Below are positions 50,900-61,564 of a stretch of 64,000 bases of DNA, in pieces. A model generated the notes under the pieces. It was not told the origin of the DNA, ran no database searches, and worked only from the letters and a program-made list of their open reading frames with translations. Each line of letters begins with the position of its first letter. Position 1 is the stretch's first letter. The stretch is taken from assembly GCF_011752815.1 (NCBI RefSeq), contig NZ_VWWV01000004.1, positions 248,001 to 312,000 of the forward strand, given 5' to 3'. Position numbers and translations under genes: made by a program. The stretch is from Enterobacter sp. Cy-643 (GTDB lineage Bacteria > Pseudomonadota > Gammaproteobacteria > Enterobacterales > Enterobacteriaceae).

Positions 50900-50927
50900 A
50901 AACGGCAACCAAAGGGTTGCCGTTTTA
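50900..50927 (+). terminator. Rho-independent terminator of livJ
   Basis: AACGGCAACC (50901-50910), loop AAAG, GGTTGCCGTT (50915-50924), then T-run. It starts 6 bases after the stop codon. Confidence 0.9.
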
Positions 50928-50965
50928 GTGTTTTCGCGGGCGATGAGCGCCGGGTTACAATTTAA

Positions 50966-51219
50966 CCCTCACCCCGGCCCTCTCCCAGAGGGAGAGGGGG
51001 AAAACGGCTGACGGGGAACATTGTTTATTCCCTGTCCCAGAGGGAGAGGGGGAAAACGGCTGACGGGGAACATTGTTTATTCCCTGTCCCAGAGGGAGAG
51101 GGGGAAAATGGCCGACGGGGAACATTGTTTATTCCCTGTCCCAGAGGGAGAGGGGGAAAATGGCCGACGGGAATATTGTTTATTCCCTCTCCCTTGTAGG
51201 GAGAGGGTTAGGGTGAGGG
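50966..51219. repeat. Palindromic intergenic repeat with internal 52-bp tandem array
   Basis: The outer ends (CCCTCACCCCGGCCCTCTCC and GGGAGAGGGTTAGGGTGAGG) are the inverted ends of the same family as 11919-12020. Between them are four tandem units starting at 50984, 51036, 51088 and 51140, three of exactly 52 bp and the last of 51 bp, differing by only a few bases. Each unit contains a CCC-AGA-GGG hairpin core. It fills most of the 413-base livJ-panM spacer; no gene is present, and an ORF reading through the units is an artefact. Confidence 0.92.
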
Positions 51220-51307
51220 TAAACAAGCAGCGACGTTGTGGATGAGGGAAAAGCCGTACCTTCATAGAGCGACTTATCTGCTGCAAGGATGCAGGTGGGA
51301 AACCCGC

Positions 51308-51688
51308 TTACTTCCCCCAACCGCCGCTCTGCTCGCGGAACCCGGAAGCCTGCATAAACGCCGTCATCACGGCATGATCCTCTACGCCGACATCCGCCAG
51401 CCACCAGCGTGCGATAGTCGGGTTATCCCGCATAACCTCTTCCAGCAAATACTGCCCCACGCCTCTGCGGCGGGTAATTTCGCGAACTCGCAGAGAATCC
51501 AGCGCTCCGGCATCCCCTGTGAGCGTGACGCGCACCGCGCCGAGCAGGCGCTCGTTAAATTTTGCGGCGTAAATCCTTTCATTGTCGCTAAGCGTCAGCG
51601 AACTGCTGGAGTATTCCGGCCAGATCTTGCCGAGGTCAATTTTATCCTGAGCGCTAAACTCAAACAGACGAATGATAGTGAGTTTCAT
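51308..51688 (-). CDS. panM: Aspartate 1-decarboxylase maturation/regulatory factor PanM (PanZ)
   Basis: A 126-residue GNAT-fold protein. It triggers self-cleavage of pro-PanD and, with acetyl-CoA, inhibits PanD, so it controls beta-alanine and pantothenate synthesis. The core LDSLRVREITRRRGVGQYLLEEVMRDNP is the acetyl-CoA site. I chose the ATG at 51688 (MKLTIIRLFEFSAQDKIDL, as in E. coli); the in-frame extension to 51847 runs through AT-rich spacer. It sits on the opposite strand between livJ and livK, its usual place. Confidence 0.93.
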   Translation of the reverse strand: MKLTIIRLFEFSAQDKIDLGKIWPEYSSSSLTLSDNERIYAAKFNERLLGAVRVTLTGDAGALDSLRVREITRRRGVGQYLLEEVMRDNPTIARWWLADVGVEDHAVMTAFMQASGFREQSGGWGK

Positions 51689-52086
51689 AAGTGACCTAAC
51701 CAAAAAGCGGGAAAACCTCGAGTGTAACCAATTTATTTGCCTCAGACGCTTTATCTTTTTTATGTCGTTCAGCAGTTGATTACTTTTTGGCGTAAAGATA
51801 AGCCAGCCTTTAACGCGGCAGATTGAATCCTGACCAGGATAAAGCACTGAAATCCAGTGAATTGTTCGGCTCTTTGTACCGCTATTTTATGCTGGTTTTG
51901 GTGCTTTTTTTTGTTTAACTATGGCGAAATACAGAATATTATCTCTACTTAATCGCCTGAAAAATAGAGAGTTTAGCCTGATAAATTGTAAAATTTACCG
52001 CTAACTCCTTAAAGGCACTGATAAAAATGGTCATTGATTATAAAAGGTACTGAGTGCTTTTTAACCAAGTTATGGGGATGGAACGA
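51689..52086. other. 398-base panM-livK divergent region
   Basis: Apart from the unused in-frame extension of panM I see no gene. It contains AT-rich tracts, T-runs near 51905 and a plausible livK promoter at 51914-51942. livK is Lrp-regulated in E. coli, but I cannot identify Lrp sites by eye. Confidence 0.5.
51914..51942 (+). promoter_or_regulatory. Candidate livK promoter
   Basis: TTTAAC (51914-51919) and TATTAT (51937-51942) separated by 17 bases, about 145 bases before the start codon. It is plausible from the -10 and spacing alone. Confidence 0.35.
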
Positions 52087-53196
52087 ATGAAGATGAACGC
52101 GAAGACATTACTGGCCGGGCTGGTGGCGTTGGCCGTGTCTCACGCGGCAACCGCGGGTGATATCAAAGTGGCTGTTGTCGGGGCAATGTCAGGCCCGGTC
52201 GCGCAGTGGGGCGACATGGAATTTAACGGCGCTCGCCAGGCTATCAAAGACATCAACGCCAAAGGCGGAATCAAAGGCGACAAGCTGGTTGGCGTCGAAT
52301 ATGACGATGCCTGCGATCCAAAACAGGCCGTGGCGGTTGCCAACAAAATCGTTAACGATGGCGTGAAGTACGTTATCGGCCACCTTTGCTCCTCCTCCAC
52401 TCAGCCGGCTTCCGACATCTATGAAGATGAAGGCATCCTGATGATCACCCCGGGTGCGACCAACCCTGAGCTGACCCAGCGCGGCTACGGCATGATCATG
52501 CGTACCGCTGGCCTTGACTCTTCCCAGGGCCCAACGGCGTCCAAATATATTCTGGAACACGTTAAGCCGCAGCGCATCGCGATCATCCACGATAAGCAGC
52601 AGTACGGCGAAGGTCTGGCGCGCTCCGTGCAGGATGGCCTGAAAAAAGGCGGCGCTAACATCGTGTTCTTCGACGGGATCACCGCCGGTGACAAAGATTT
52701 CTCCACCCTGGTGGCGCGCCTGCAGAAAGAAAATATCGACTTTGTTTACTACGGTGGCTATTACCCGGAAATGGGGCAGATCCTGCGCCAGGCACGCGCC
52801 GTTGGTCTGAAAACTCAGTTTATGGGGCCAGAAGGCGTAGGTAACGCTTCTCTGTCCAACATCGCTGGCCCTGCGGGCGAAGGGATGCTGGTCACCATGC
52901 CTAAGCGCTATGACCAGGATCCAGCCAACAAAGCTATCGTTGATGAGCTGAAAGCGGCGAAGAAAGACCCGAGCGGCCCGTACGTGTGGATCACCTACGC
53001 GGCAGTTCAGTCTCTGGCAACCGCCATGGACCGCACCGGCAGCAAAGATCCTGCTGCGCTGGTGAAAGATTTAAAAGCGCACGGTGCGAACACCGTCATT
53101 GGGCCGCTGAACTGGGATGAGAAAGGCGATTTGAAAGGATTTGAATTCGGTGTCTTCCAGTGGCACGCCGATGGGTCGTCCTCCGTCGCCAAATAA
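52087..53196 (+). CDS. livK: Leucine-specific periplasmic binding protein
   Basis: A 369-residue binding protein, the same length as E. coli LivK and clearly a paralogue of LivJ (both share [54 protein letters not shown]). LivK-type differences include [21 protein letters not shown] and [27 protein letters not shown]. The signal peptide is about 1-22. The ATG at 52087 is preceded by GGGGATGG; an upstream in-frame ATG at 52054 is not needed. It begins the livKHMGF operon. Confidence 0.96.
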   Translation: MKMNAKTLLAGLVALAVSHAATAGDIKVAVVGAMSGPVAQWGDMEFNGARQAIKDINAKGGIKGDKLVGVEYDDACDPKQAVAVANKIVNDGVKYVIGHLCSSSTQPASDIYEDEGILMITPGATNPELTQRGYGMIMRTAGLDSSQGPTASKYILEHVKPQRIAIIHDKQQYGEGLARSVQDGLKKGGANIVFFDGITAGDKDFSTLVARLQKENIDFVYYGGYYPEMGQILRQARAVGLKTQFMGPEGVGNASLSNIAGPAGEGMLVTMPKRYDQDPANKAIVDELKAAKKDPSGPYVWITYAAVQSLATAMDRTGSKDPAALVKDLKAHGANTVIGPLNWDEKGDLKGFEFGVFQWHADGSSSVAK

Positions 53197-53206
53197 GGCG
53201 ACCACT

Positions 53207-53319
53207 CGTCATACTTCGAGCCGCAGGTTTGTTGGCTGCACATGTCCACCTCAGTCACATACTTATGTATGCTCCTGAGGATGAGCAAGCTTGCCGCCTT
53301 CCTGCGACTCGAATTATTT
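53207..53319. repeat. 113-bp dispersed palindromic repeat between livK and livH
   Basis: The left end CGTCATACTTCGAGCCGCAGG and the right end CCTGCGACTCGAATTAT are inverted copies (15 of 17 positions). The inside (TTGGCTGCA, CACCTCAGTCACATACT, TATGTATGCTCCTGAGG, GCTTGCCGCCTT) is largely self-complementary and matches a repeat common between enterobacterial genes. It lies inside the liv operon, where a hairpin could lower expression of the membrane genes relative to the binding protein. A shortened copy is at 6171-6215. Confidence 0.75.
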
Positions 53320-53366
53320 AGAGTGGATTCAATATCCCGTCCATACGGGTTTGGAAAGGTTAAGTT

Positions 53367-54293
53367 ATGTCCGAGCAGTTTCTCTACTTCCTGCAGCAGA
53401 TGTTTAACGGCGTCACGCTGGGCAGTACCTACGCGCTGATCGCCATCGGTTATACGATGGTGTACGGCATTATTGGCATGATCAACTTCGCCCACGGTGA
53501 AGTGTATATGATCGGCAGCTACGTCTCTTTTATGATCATCGCCGCGTTAATGATGCTCGGAATTGATGTGGGCTGGATGCTGGTGGGCGCAGGCTTTATT
53601 GGCGCCATTATCATCGCCAGCGCCTACGGCTGGAGCATTGAGCGCGTCGCCTACAGGCCTGTCCGCAACTCCAAGCGCCTGATCGCCCTGATTTCCGCCA
53701 TCGGGATGTCCATCTTCCTGCAAAACTACGTCAGCCTGACGGAAGGTTCGCGCGACATCGCGCTGCCAAGCCTGTTTAACGGGCAGTGGATTGTGGGGGC
53801 GAGCGATAACTTCACCGCCACCATCACCACCATGCAGCTGGTTATCTGGGTGGTGACCTTCCTGGCTATGCTGGCGCTGACGCTGTTCATCCGTTATTCC
53901 CGCATGGGGCGCGCCTGTCGTGCCTGTGCTGAAGACCTGAAAATGGCCAGCCTGCTCGGGATTAATACCGACCGCGTCATCTCTCTCACCTTCGTCATTG
54001 GTGCCGCAATGGCGGCGGTAGCCGGCGTGCTGCTGGGCCAGTTCTACGGCGTAATCAACCCGTACATTGGCTTTATGGCAGGGATGAAAGCCTTTACCGC
54101 GGCGGTACTTGGCGGCATCGGCAGTATTCCTGGCGCAATGATTGGCGGCCTGATCCTCGGCGTGGCCGAAGCGCTGACCTCAGCCTATCTGAGTACGGAA
54201 TATAAAGACGTCGTCTCCTTCGCGCTGCTGATCGTGGTGCTGCTGGTGATGCCTACCGGGATCCTCGGTCGTCCGGAGGTTGAGAAAGTATGA
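53367..54293 (+). CDS. livH: Branched-chain amino acid ABC permease LivH
   Basis: A 308-residue inner-membrane permease with about eight hydrophobic segments. The N-terminus [40 protein letters not shown] is the family signature, and the ATPase-contact loop is [21 protein letters not shown] (about 190-210). GGAAAGG lies upstream of the ATG. It overlaps livM by 4 bases (ATGA). Confidence 0.97.
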   Translation: MSEQFLYFLQQMFNGVTLGSTYALIAIGYTMVYGIIGMINFAHGEVYMIGSYVSFMIIAALMMLGIDVGWMLVGAGFIGAIIIASAYGWSIERVAYRPVRNSKRLIALISAIGMSIFLQNYVSLTEGSRDIALPSLFNGQWIVGASDNFTATITTMQLVIWVVTFLAMLALTLFIRYSRMGRACRACAEDLKMASLLGINTDRVISLTFVIGAAMAAVAGVLLGQFYGVINPYIGFMAGMKAFTAAVLGGIGSIPGAMIGGLILGVAEALTSAYLSTEYKDVVSFALLIVVLLVMPTGILGRPEVEKV

Positions 54294-55567
54294 AACCGAT
54301 GCACTTTGTTTTTTCGCTGCTCTCTGCGGCCATGTTCTTTGTTTTAGCATCGGTATTTATGGGCGTTCAGCTGAGCCTGGACGGCACCAAACTGGTGGTG
54401 AACAGCGCGCCTTCCGTGCGCTGGGAATGGGTCTTCATCGGCACCGCTGCAGTGCTGGTGTTCCAACTGCTGCGCCCGCTGTTCCAGAAGGGCATGAAGA
54501 AAGTGTCCGGACCGAAGTTTGTGCTGCCGGCGCTGGATGGTTCCACGGCTAAGCAGAAGCTGTTCCTGGTGGCGCTGCTGGTTGCTGCGGTGGCGTGGCC
54601 GTTCCTGGTGTCGCGCGGCACCGTGGACATTGCCACGTTAACCATGATTTACATCATCCTCGGCCTGGGGCTGAACGTGGTGGTGGGGCTGTCTGGCCTG
54701 CTGGTTCTGGGCTACGGCGGCTTCTACGCTATCGGCGCTTACACCTTTGCGTTACTGAATCACTATTACGGCCTGGGATTCTGGACCTGCCTGCCGCTGG
54801 CGGGGCTGGTGGCTGCTGCCGCAGGCTTCCTGCTTGGCTTCCCGGTGCTGCGCCTGCGCGGTGACTACCTGGCGATTGTGACGCTGGGCTTCGGGGAAAT
54901 CGTCCGCATCCTGCTGCTGAACAACACCGATATTACCGGCGGCCCGAACGGCATCAGCCAGATCCCAAAACCGACCTTCTTCGGCCTGGAGTTTAGCCGT
55001 ACCGCCCGCGAAGGCGGCTGGGATACCTTCAGTAATTTCTTTAACGTGGCCTACGACCCGAGCGACAGGATTATTTTCCTGTACCTGGTAGCGTTGCTGC
55101 TGGTGGTGCTGTCGCTGTTCGTGATTAACCGCCTGCTGCGTATGCCGCTTGGCCGCGCCTGGGAAGCGCTGCGTGAAGATGAAATCGCCTGCCGTTCACT
55201 GGGCCTGAACCCAACCCGTATCAAGCTGACTGCGTTCACCATCAGCGCAGCTTTTGCGGGCTTTGCCGGGACGTTGTTCGCCGCACGCCAGGGTTTTGTC
55301 AGCCCGGAATCCTTCACCTTCGCTGAGTCGGCATTTGTGCTGGCCATTGTGGTCCTGGGTGGGATGGGCTCGCAGTTCGCGGTCATCCTGGCCGCTATTC
55401 TGCTGGTGGTTTCCCGCGAACTGATGCGTGACCTGAACGAGTACAGCATGCTGGTGCTCGGTGGCCTGATGGTGCTGATGATGATTTGGCGTCCACAAGG
55501 CTTGCTGCCGATGACGCGTCCGCATCTGAAGCTGAAGAAAGAGCAAGTGAAAGGAGAGCAGGCATGA
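54290..55567 (+). CDS. livM: Branched-chain amino acid ABC permease LivM
   Basis: A 425-residue inner-membrane permease with about ten hydrophobic segments. The family core is [37 protein letters not shown] (about 120-156), and the coupling loop is [29 protein letters not shown]. It overlaps livH and livG by 4 bases each, so translation is coupled along the operon. Confidence 0.97.
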   Translation: MKPMHFVFSLLSAAMFFVLASVFMGVQLSLDGTKLVVNSAPSVRWEWVFIGTAAVLVFQLLRPLFQKGMKKVSGPKFVLPALDGSTAKQKLFLVALLVAAVAWPFLVSRGTVDIATLTMIYIILGLGLNVVVGLSGLLVLGYGGFYAIGAYTFALLNHYYGLGFWTCLPLAGLVAAAAGFLLGFPVLRLRGDYLAIVTLGFGEIVRILLLNNTDITGGPNGISQIPKPTFFGLEFSRTAREGGWDTFSNFFNVAYDPSDRIIFLYLVALLLVVLSLFVINRLLRMPLGRAWEALREDEIACRSLGLNPTRIKLTAFTISAAFAGFAGTLFAARQGFVSPESFTFAESAFVLAIVVLGGMGSQFAVILAAILLVVSRELMRDLNEYSMLVLGGLMVLMMIWRPQGLLPMTRPHLKLKKEQVKGEQA

Positions 55568-56331
55568 GTCAGCCATTGTTATCCGTAAGCGGTCTGATGA
55601 TGCGTTTCGGCGGCCTGCTGGCCGTCAACAATGTCTCGCTTGAGCTGCATCCACAGGAAATTGTTTCACTTATCGGCCCGAACGGCGCCGGTAAAACCAC
55701 GGTGTTTAACTGCCTGACCGGCTTCTATAAGCCTACCGGCGGCACCATTTTGCTGCGCGACCAACACCTGGAAGGCTTACCCGGCCAGCAGATTGCGCGC
55801 ATGGGCGTGGTGCGTACCTTCCAGCACGTTCGCCTGTTCCGTGAAATGACGGTGATTGAGAACCTGCTGGTGGCGCAACATCAACAGCTGAAAACCGGTA
55901 TTTTCTCTGGGCTGCTGAAAACCCCAGGTTTCCGTCGCGCCCAGAGCGAAGCGCTGGACAGGGCGGCCACCTGGCTCGAACGTATCGGGCTGCTGGAGCA
56001 GGCTAACCGCCAGGCAAGCAACCTGGCCTATGGCGATCAGCGTCGCCTTGAAATCGCTCGCTGCATGGTGACCCAGCCGGAAATTCTGATGCTGGATGAA
56101 CCTGCCGCCGGCCTTAACCCAAAAGAAACCCATGAGCTGGATGAGCTGATCATGGAGCTGCGCAATCACCACAACACCACGGTGTTGCTGATTGAGCATG
56201 ACATGAAGCTCGTCATGGGCATTTCTGACCGTATCTACGTGGTGAACCAGGGAACGCCGTTAGCCAACGGTACGCCGGAGCAAATCCGCAACAACCCTGA
56301 CGTCATTCGCGCCTATCTGGGTGAGGCTTAA
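55564..56331 (+). CDS. livG: Branched-chain amino acid ABC ATP-binding protein LivG
   Basis: A 255-residue ATPase, the length of E. coli LivG. Walker A is GPNGAGKTT (about 38-46), the signature region is [15 protein letters not shown], Walker B is [13 protein letters not shown] and the H-loop is LLIEHDM. The start at 55564 is ATG overlapping the livM stop; an upstream in-frame start lies within livM. Confidence 0.97.
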   Translation: MSQPLLSVSGLMMRFGGLLAVNNVSLELHPQEIVSLIGPNGAGKTTVFNCLTGFYKPTGGTILLRDQHLEGLPGQQIARMGVVRTFQHVRLFREMTVIENLLVAQHQQLKTGIFSGLLKTPGFRRAQSEALDRAATWLERIGLLEQANRQASNLAYGDQRRLEIARCMVTQPEILMLDEPAAGLNPKETHELDELIMELRNHHNTTVLLIEHDMKLVMGISDRIYVVNQGTPLANGTPEQIRNNPDVIRAYLGEA

Positions 56332-56332
56332 G

Positions 56333-57046
56333 ATGGAAAATATAATGCTGTCGTTTGACAAGGTGAGCGCCCACTACGGCAAAATTCAGGCGCTGCACGA
56401 CGTCAGTCTGCATATTAAACAGGGCGAAATCGTGACGCTCATCGGTGCCAACGGCGCGGGGAAAACGACGCTGCTGGGCACGCTTTGCGGTGACCCACGT
56501 GCGACCAGCGGCCGCATCGTGTTTGATGGCAAAGATATTACAGACTGGCATACCGCACGCATCATGCGTGAAGCCGTGGCAATTGTGCCGGAAGGGCGGC
56601 GCGTTTTCTCCCGCATGACGGTGGAAGAGAACCTGGCGATGGGCGGCTTTTTTGCCGAGCGTGACCAGTTCCAGTCGCGCATTAAGCGCGTCTACGATCT
56701 GTTCCCACGCCTGCATGAACGTCGTATCCAGCGGGCGGGCACCATGTCCGGCGGTGAGCAGCAGATGCTGGCGATTGGCCGTGCACTCATGAGCCAGCCG
56801 CGTCTGTTACTGTTAGATGAACCGTCGCTGGGGTTAGCGCCGATCATCATCCAGCAAATCTTCGACACCATTGAGCAACTGCGTAGCGAAGGGATGACCA
56901 TCTTCCTCGTAGAGCAAAACGCCAACCAGGCGCTGAAGCTTGCCGACCGGGGCTACGTGCTGGAAAACGGCCACGTGGTGCTGGAAGATACCGGCGATGC
57001 GCTGCTGGCGAACGAGGCTGTAAGAAGCGCCTATCTGGGCGGCTAA
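56333..57046 (+). CDS. livF: Branched-chain amino acid ABC ATP-binding protein LivF
   Basis: A 237-residue ATPase, the second of the LivG/LivF pair. Walker A is GANGAGKTT, the signature is [15 protein letters not shown] and Walker B is [13 protein letters not shown]. The ATG at 56333 follows the livG stop by 1 base and gives [22 protein letters not shown], as in E. coli. It is the last gene of the operon and is followed by a strong terminator. Confidence 0.97.
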   Translation: MENIMLSFDKVSAHYGKIQALHDVSLHIKQGEIVTLIGANGAGKTTLLGTLCGDPRATSGRIVFDGKDITDWHTARIMREAVAIVPEGRRVFSRMTVEENLAMGGFFAERDQFQSRIKRVYDLFPRLHERRIQRAGTMSGGEQQMLAIGRALMSQPRLLLLDEPSLGLAPIIIQQIFDTIEQLRSEGMTIFLVEQNANQALKLADRGYVLENGHVVLEDTGDALLANEAVRSAYLGG

Positions 57047-57054
57047 TAAAAAGC

Positions 57055-57082
57055 AAAACGGCAACCTCGGTTGCCGTTTTTT
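57055..57082 (+). terminator. Rho-independent terminator of the liv operon
   Basis: AAAACGGCAACC (57055-57066) and GGTTGCCGTTTT (57069-57080) with a CTCG tetraloop, followed by TTTT. The stem sequence is the same as that of the livJ terminator at 50900. Confidence 0.92.
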
Positions 57083-57088
57083 TTGTTT

Positions 57089-57117
57089 GTACCCTCTCCT
57101 CAAAGGGGAGAGGGTAC
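57089..57117. repeat. 11-bp inverted repeat (CCCTCTCC family) downstream of livF
   Basis: GTACCCTCTCC (57089-57099) and GGAGAGGGTAC (57107-57117) with a 7-base loop. It looks like a single arm of the CCCTCACCC/CCCTCTCCC repeats seen at 11919 and 50966. It lies in the livF-ugpB spacer, just after the liv terminator; the rest of this 274-base spacer holds the ugpB promoter. Confidence 0.6.
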
Positions 57118-57216
57118 AGCATGGGTTGAGTTTGAATTATTCAGGGAATACACGGGGAAAGAAAAATATATCTCCCGTCGACAAAGAAACATTTCATTCA
57201 CTCAGCTGTAACTATT

Positions 57217-57260
57217 CTGTCATCCAGCCGTTATTTTTCTGTCATTCGAGCGTGTCATGT
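57217..57260 (+). promoter_or_regulatory. PhoB boxes of the ugp operon
   Basis: CTGTCAT at 57217, CCGTTAT at 57228 and CTGTCAT at 57239 follow an exact 11-base period, with a degenerate fourth repeat around 57250 (containing TGTCAT). This is the tandem Pho-box layout of ugpB, about 60 bases before the start codon. It predicts induction by phosphate starvation. Confidence 0.85.
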
Positions 57261-57320
57261 TACCTCGCGAGCATAAAACGCGTGATTTCGCGCATCCGGC
57301 ACAACAAGAGAGATAACCGA

Positions 57321-58637
57321 ATGACATCGTTACGACACACAGCTTTAGCGCTGACGCTTGGTCTGGCATTTGCCTCCCAGGCGATGGCCGTTACCACGAT
57401 TCCTTTCTGGCATTCAATGGACGGGGAACTGGGTAAAGAAGTGGATTCTCTGGCAAACCGTTTCAATGAAACGCACCCTGATTACAAAATTGTGCCGGTT
57501 TATAAAGGCAACTACGACCAAAGCCTGGCGGCGGGTATCGCGGCCTACCGTTCCGGTAACGCTCCGGCCATCCTGCAGGTGTATGAAGTTGGCACCGCGA
57601 CCATGATGGCTTCCAAGGCGATCAAACCGGTCTATGAAGTATTTAAAGACGCAGGTATCAAGTTCGACGAATCTCAGTTCGTCCCGACCGTGGCCGGGTA
57701 CTACACCGACTCTAAAACGGGCCACCTGCTGTCCCAGCCTTTCAACAGCTCCACCCCGGTGCTGTATTACAACAAAGACGCTTTCAAGAAAGCCGGCCTG
57801 AACCCGGATCAGCCACCTAAAACCTGGCAGGACGTGGCGGCATACAGCGCCAAACTGCGTGCAGCGGGCATGAAGTGTGGCTACGCCAGCGGCTGGCAGG
57901 GTTGGATCCAGCTGGAGAACTTCAGCGCCTGGCACGGCCTGCCGTTCGCCACCAAAAACAACGGTTTTGACGGCACTGACGCGGTTCTGGAGTTCAACAA
58001 ACCTGAGCAGGTGAAACACATCGCGCTGCTGGAAGAGATGAACAAGAAGGGCGACTTTACCTACTTCGGGCGTAAAGACGAGTCCACCGAGAAGTTCTAC
58101 AACGGTGACTGCGCGATCACTACCGCGTCTTCCGGCTCCCTGGCTGACATTCGTCAGTACGCGAAATTCAACTACGGCGTAGGCATGATGCCTTACGACG
58201 CAGACGTGAAAGATGCGCCACAGAACGCCATCATCGGCGGGGCAAGCCTGTGGGTAATGCAGGGTAAAGACAAGCCAACTTACAAAGGCGTGGCCGAGTT
58301 CATGCAGTTCCTGGCTAAGCCAGAAATCGCCGCTGAATGGCACCAGAAAACCGGCTACCTGCCAATCACCACCGCCGCTTACGAACTGACTCGCAAAGAC
58401 GGTTTCTACGATAAGAACCCGGGTGCAGATACCGCTACTCGCCAGATGCTGAACAAGCCACCGTTGCCGTTCACCAAAGGCCTGCGTCTGGGCAACATGC
58501 CGCAGATCCGTACCGTGGTTGACGAAGAGCTGGAATCCGTCTGGACCGGGAAGAAAACGCCACAGCAGGCGCTGGACGCTTCCGTCGAGCGTGGTAACCA
58601 GCTGCTGCGCCGCTTCGAGCAGTCTACCAAGTCTTAA
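57321..58637 (+). CDS. ugpB: sn-Glycerol-3-phosphate-binding periplasmic protein
   Basis: A 438-residue binding protein, the length of E. coli UgpB. The signal peptide is about 1-23 ([22 protein letters not shown]) and the mature protein starts [44 protein letters not shown]. It binds glycerol-3-phosphate and glycerophosphodiesters for UgpAEC. The ATG at 57321 was chosen from the signal peptide and its position after the Pho boxes; the long in-frame extension to 57087 covers the promoter. A hairpin separates it from ugpA. Confidence 0.97.
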   Translation: MTSLRHTALALTLGLAFASQAMAVTTIPFWHSMDGELGKEVDSLANRFNETHPDYKIVPVYKGNYDQSLAAGIAAYRSGNAPAILQVYEVGTATMMASKAIKPVYEVFKDAGIKFDESQFVPTVAGYYTDSKTGHLLSQPFNSSTPVLYYNKDAFKKAGLNPDQPPKTWQDVAAYSAKLRAAGMKCGYASGWQGWIQLENFSAWHGLPFATKNNGFDGTDAVLEFNKPEQVKHIALLEEMNKKGDFTYFGRKDESTEKFYNGDCAITTASSGSLADIRQYAKFNYGVGMMPYDADVKDAPQNAIIGGASLWVMQGKDKPTYKGVAEFMQFLAKPEIAAEWHQKTGYLPITTAAYELTRKDGFYDKNPGADTATRQMLNKPPLPFTKGLRLGNMPQIRTVVDEELESVWTGKKTPQQALDASVERGNQLLRRFEQSTKS

Positions 58638-58650
58638 GTTCTACCCTCGT

Positions 58651-58670
58651 CCCCTCCCGAAAGGGAGGGG
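58651..58670. repeat. Intercistronic hairpin between ugpB and ugpA
   Basis: CCCCTCCC (58651-58658), loop GAAA, GGGAGGGG (58663-58670): a perfect 8-bp GC-rich stem with a stable GNRA loop and no T-run, 13 bases after the ugpB stop. It could protect the ugpB 3' end and keep binding protein in excess over permease. Confidence 0.7.
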
Positions 58671-58754
58671 ACTGAGTACCGCGCTCTCTGTCACAGGAGA
58701 GCGTTGTGCTAAGGGGCAAAGCATCGCCTGTTCTAACATTAACCGAGTAACCCT

Positions 58755-59642
58755 ATGTCATCATCTCGCCCGGTGTTCCGTTCAAGTTGGCTACCTTATG
58801 CGCTGGTTCTGCCGCAGCTGATCATCACCGTCATTTTCTTTATCTGGCCGGCGGGTGAAGCCCTCTGGTACTCGCTGCAAAACCTTGACCCGTTTGGTCT
58901 GTCCAGCCATTTCGTTGGCCTGGATAACTTCGTGCAGCTTTTCCACGATAGTTACTATCTGGACTCTTTCTACACCACCATGATCTTCAGCGGGCTGGTG
59001 GCGGGCTGCGGGCTACTGGCTTCGCTGTTCTTCGCCGCGCTGGTGGATTATGTGGTGCGCGGCAGCCGTTTTTATCAAACGCTGATGCTGCTGCCTTATG
59101 CCGTCGCACCCGCCATTGCCGCGGTGCTGTGGATCTTCCTGTTCAACCCAGGGCGCGGGCTGATTACCCACACGCTGGAAGAGTTTGGCTACAACTGGAA
59201 CCACGCGCAGAACAGCGGGCAGGCCATGTTCCTGGTCGTGTTCGCGTCCGTGTGGAAGCAGATTAGCTACAACTTCCTGTTCTTCTTTGCCGCTTTGCAG
59301 TCGATTCCGCGTTCGCTGGTGGAAGCCGCAGCCATTGACGGAGCTGGCCCCGTGCGCCGCTTCTTCTTTATCTCGCTGCCGCTGATTGCCCCGGTGAGCT
59401 TCTTCCTGCTGGTGGTGAACCTGGTGTATGCCTTCTTCGACACCTTCCCGGTGATTGACGCGGCAACCGGCGGTGGCCCGGTGCAGGCAACGACCACGCT
59501 TATCTACAAGATTTATCGCGAAGGGTTTACCGGGCTGGATCTCTCTTCCTCGGCGGCGCAATCCGTGGTGCTGATGCTGCTGGTGATTGTCCTGACGGTG
59601 GTTCAGTTCCGCTTCGTTGAACGTAAGGTGCGCTACCAATGA
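58755..59642 (+). CDS. ugpA: sn-Glycerol-3-phosphate ABC permease UgpA
   Basis: A 295-residue inner-membrane permease of the MalF/UgpA type with six membrane helices. The EAA coupling loop is [31 protein letters not shown] (about 190-220). It overlaps ugpE by 4 bases. Confidence 0.97.
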   Translation: MSSSRPVFRSSWLPYALVLPQLIITVIFFIWPAGEALWYSLQNLDPFGLSSHFVGLDNFVQLFHDSYYLDSFYTTMIFSGLVAGCGLLASLFFAALVDYVVRGSRFYQTLMLLPYAVAPAIAAVLWIFLFNPGRGLITHTLEEFGYNWNHAQNSGQAMFLVVFASVWKQISYNFLFFFAALQSIPRSLVEAAAIDGAGPVRRFFFISLPLIAPVSFFLLVVNLVYAFFDTFPVIDAATGGGPVQATTTLIYKIYREGFTGLDLSSSAAQSVVLMLLVIVLTVVQFRFVERKVRYQ

Positions 59643-60484
59643 TTGAGAACCGTCGCGGGCTGACTATCTTCAGCCACACCATGCTGATTCTGGGCATTAT
59701 CGTCATTCTGTTCCCGCTGTACGTGGCGTTTGTTGCCGCGACGCTGGACAACAAAGCCGTCTTCGATACGCCGATGACGCTGATCCCCGGTACTCACCTG
59801 TGGGAAAACATCAGCTACATCTGGACCAATGGCGTGGCGGTCAACAGCGCCCCGTTCGGCCGGATGCTGTTTAACAGCACGGTGATGGCGCTGGTGATCA
59901 CTATCGGCAAAATTGCCGTGTCTATGCTGTCGGCCTTCGCCATCGTCTGGTTCCGTTTCCCGCTACGTAACCTGTTCTTCTGGATGATTTTTATCACCCT
60001 GATGCTGCCGGTCGAAGTGCGTATTTTCCCGACGGTTGAGGTTATCTCTAACCTGAAAATGCTCGACAGCTACACCGGCCTGACGCTGCCGCTGATGGCG
60101 TCGGCCACGGCCACGTTCCTGTTTCGCCAGTTTTTCATGACGCTGCCAGACGAGCTGATGGAAGCGGCCCGCATCGACGGCGCCTCGCCGATGCGCTTTT
60201 TCTTTGACATCGTGCTGCCGCTGTCCAAAACCAACCTGGCGGCGCTGTTCGTGATCACCTTTATCTATGGCTGGAACCAGTATCTCTGGCCGCTGCTGAT
60301 TATCACCGATGCCGATTTGGGCACCGCCGTGGCGGGTATCAAGAGCATGATTGCCAGCGGTGATGGCGTGACGCAGTGGAACCAGGTGATGGCAGCGATG
60401 CTGCTCACGCTTGTTCCACCGGTTGTTATTGTTTTAGTTATGCAGCGCGCCTTTGTGCGTGGTCTGGTTGATAGCGAGAAGTAG
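59639..60484 (+). CDS. ugpE: sn-Glycerol-3-phosphate ABC permease UgpE
   Basis: A 281-residue inner-membrane permease of the MalG/UgpE type with six membrane helices. The EAA loop is [35 protein letters not shown] (about 172-206). It pairs with UgpA to form the channel, and ugpC follows after 9 bases. Confidence 0.97.
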   Translation: MIENRRGLTIFSHTMLILGIIVILFPLYVAFVAATLDNKAVFDTPMTLIPGTHLWENISYIWTNGVAVNSAPFGRMLFNSTVMALVITIGKIAVSMLSAFAIVWFRFPLRNLFFWMIFITLMLPVEVRIFPTVEVISNLKMLDSYTGLTLPLMASATATFLFRQFFMTLPDELMEAARIDGASPMRFFFDIVLPLSKTNLAALFVITFIYGWNQYLWPLLIITDADLGTAVAGIKSMIASGDGVTQWNQVMAAMLLTLVPPVVIVLVMQRAFVRGLVDSEK

Positions 60485-60493
60485 GAACCTTTC

Positions 60494-61564
60494 ATGGCTG
60501 GTTTAAAATTACAGGCAGTAACCAAGAGCTGGGACGGTAAAACCCAGGTGATTCAGCCGCTGACCGTGGACGTCGCGGATGGCGAATTCATCGTGATGGT
60601 CGGGCCTTCTGGCTGCGGGAAATCTACGCTGCTGCGTATGGTCGCCGGGCTGGAGCAGGTGACCAGCGGGGATATCTGGATCGACAGCCAGCGCGTCACC
60701 GACATGGAGCCCAAAGAGCGTGGCATCGCCATGGTGTTCCAGAACTATGCGCTCTATCCGCACATGACGGTGGAAGAGAACATGGCCTGGGGCCTGAAAA
60801 TTCGCGGTCTGGGCAAAGAACAGATCCGCCAGAAAGTGCTGGAAGCCGCCCGTATTCTGGAGCTGGACGCGCTGTTAACTCGCCGCCCGCGCGAACTTTC
60901 TGGCGGCCAGCGCCAGCGCGTTGCCATGGGCCGCGCCATCGTGCGCGATCCGGCGGTATTCCTGTTTGACGAACCGCTATCCAACCTTGATGCCAAGCTG
61001 CGCGTGCAGATGCGTCTTGAGCTTCAACAGCTTCATCGCCGCCTGAAAACCACCAGCCTGTACGTGACGCACGACCAGGTTGAGGCTATGACCCTCGCCC
61101 AACGCGTGATGGTGATGAACAAAGGCGTGGCGGAGCAGATTGGTACACCCGTCGAGGTTTACGAGCGCCCGGCGAGCCGCTTTGTGGCAAGTTTTATTGG
61201 CTCTCCGGCAATGAACCTGCTGGATGGCAACATCAGTATCGACGGCTCACGCTTTGAGCTGGACGGCGGCGATGCGTTGCCGACCGGCAGCCAGCGTCTG
61301 CAGTGGGTTGGCCGCCCGATGACCTTGGGTATCCGCCCGGAACATATTGCGCTAAGCTCACAGGCGGCAGGTGGCATCCCGATTGTGGTGGAAACCCTTG
61401 AAATGCTGGGGGCTGATAACCTGGTTCACGGCCGCTGGGGCGGTCAAAAAGTGGTGATTCGCCTTGGGCATCAGGAACGCCCGCAGCCGGGCACCACGCT
61501 TTGGGTCCACCTGCCGGAAGAACATCTGCACTTCTTTGATGGCAAAAACGGACAACGTTTATGA
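60494..61564 (+). CDS. ugpC: sn-Glycerol-3-phosphate ABC ATP-binding protein UgpC
   Basis: A 356-residue ATPase of the MalK type. Walker A is GPSGCGKST (about 37-45), the signature is [16 protein letters not shown], Walker B is [12 protein letters not shown] and the H-loop is YVTHDQ. The C-terminal regulatory beta domain (about 235-356) includes [11 protein letters not shown]. It overlaps ugpQ by 4 bases. Confidence 0.97.
   Translation: MAGLKLQAVTKSWDGKTQVIQPLTVDVADGEFIVMVGPSGCGKSTLLRMVAGLEQVTSGDIWIDSQRVTDMEPKERGIAMVFQNYALYPHMTVEENMAWGLKIRGLGKEQIRQKVLEAARILELDALLTRRPRELSGGQRQRVAMGRAIVRDPAVFLFDEPLSNLDAKLRVQMRLELQQLHRRLKTTSLYVTHDQVEAMTLAQRVMVMNKGVAEQIGTPVEVYERPASRFVASFIGSPAMNLLDGNISIDGSRFELDGGDALPTGSQRLQWVGRPMTLGIRPEHIALSSQAAGGIPIVVETLEMLGADNLVHGRWGGQKVVIRLGHQERPQPGTTLWVHLPEEHLHFFDGKNGQRL

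Noticed and set aside
49812-50912. 366-residue ORF opposite livJ
   Set aside because: Shadow of livJ; a similar antisense frame opposite livK confirms it reflects livJ/livK codon use.
50966-51219. Possible CRISPR array
   Set aside because: The 52-bp units are contiguous and nearly identical, with no unique spacers.
51021-51245. 74-residue ORF across the 52-bp tandem repeats
   Set aside because: Repetitive translation of a non-coding repeat array.
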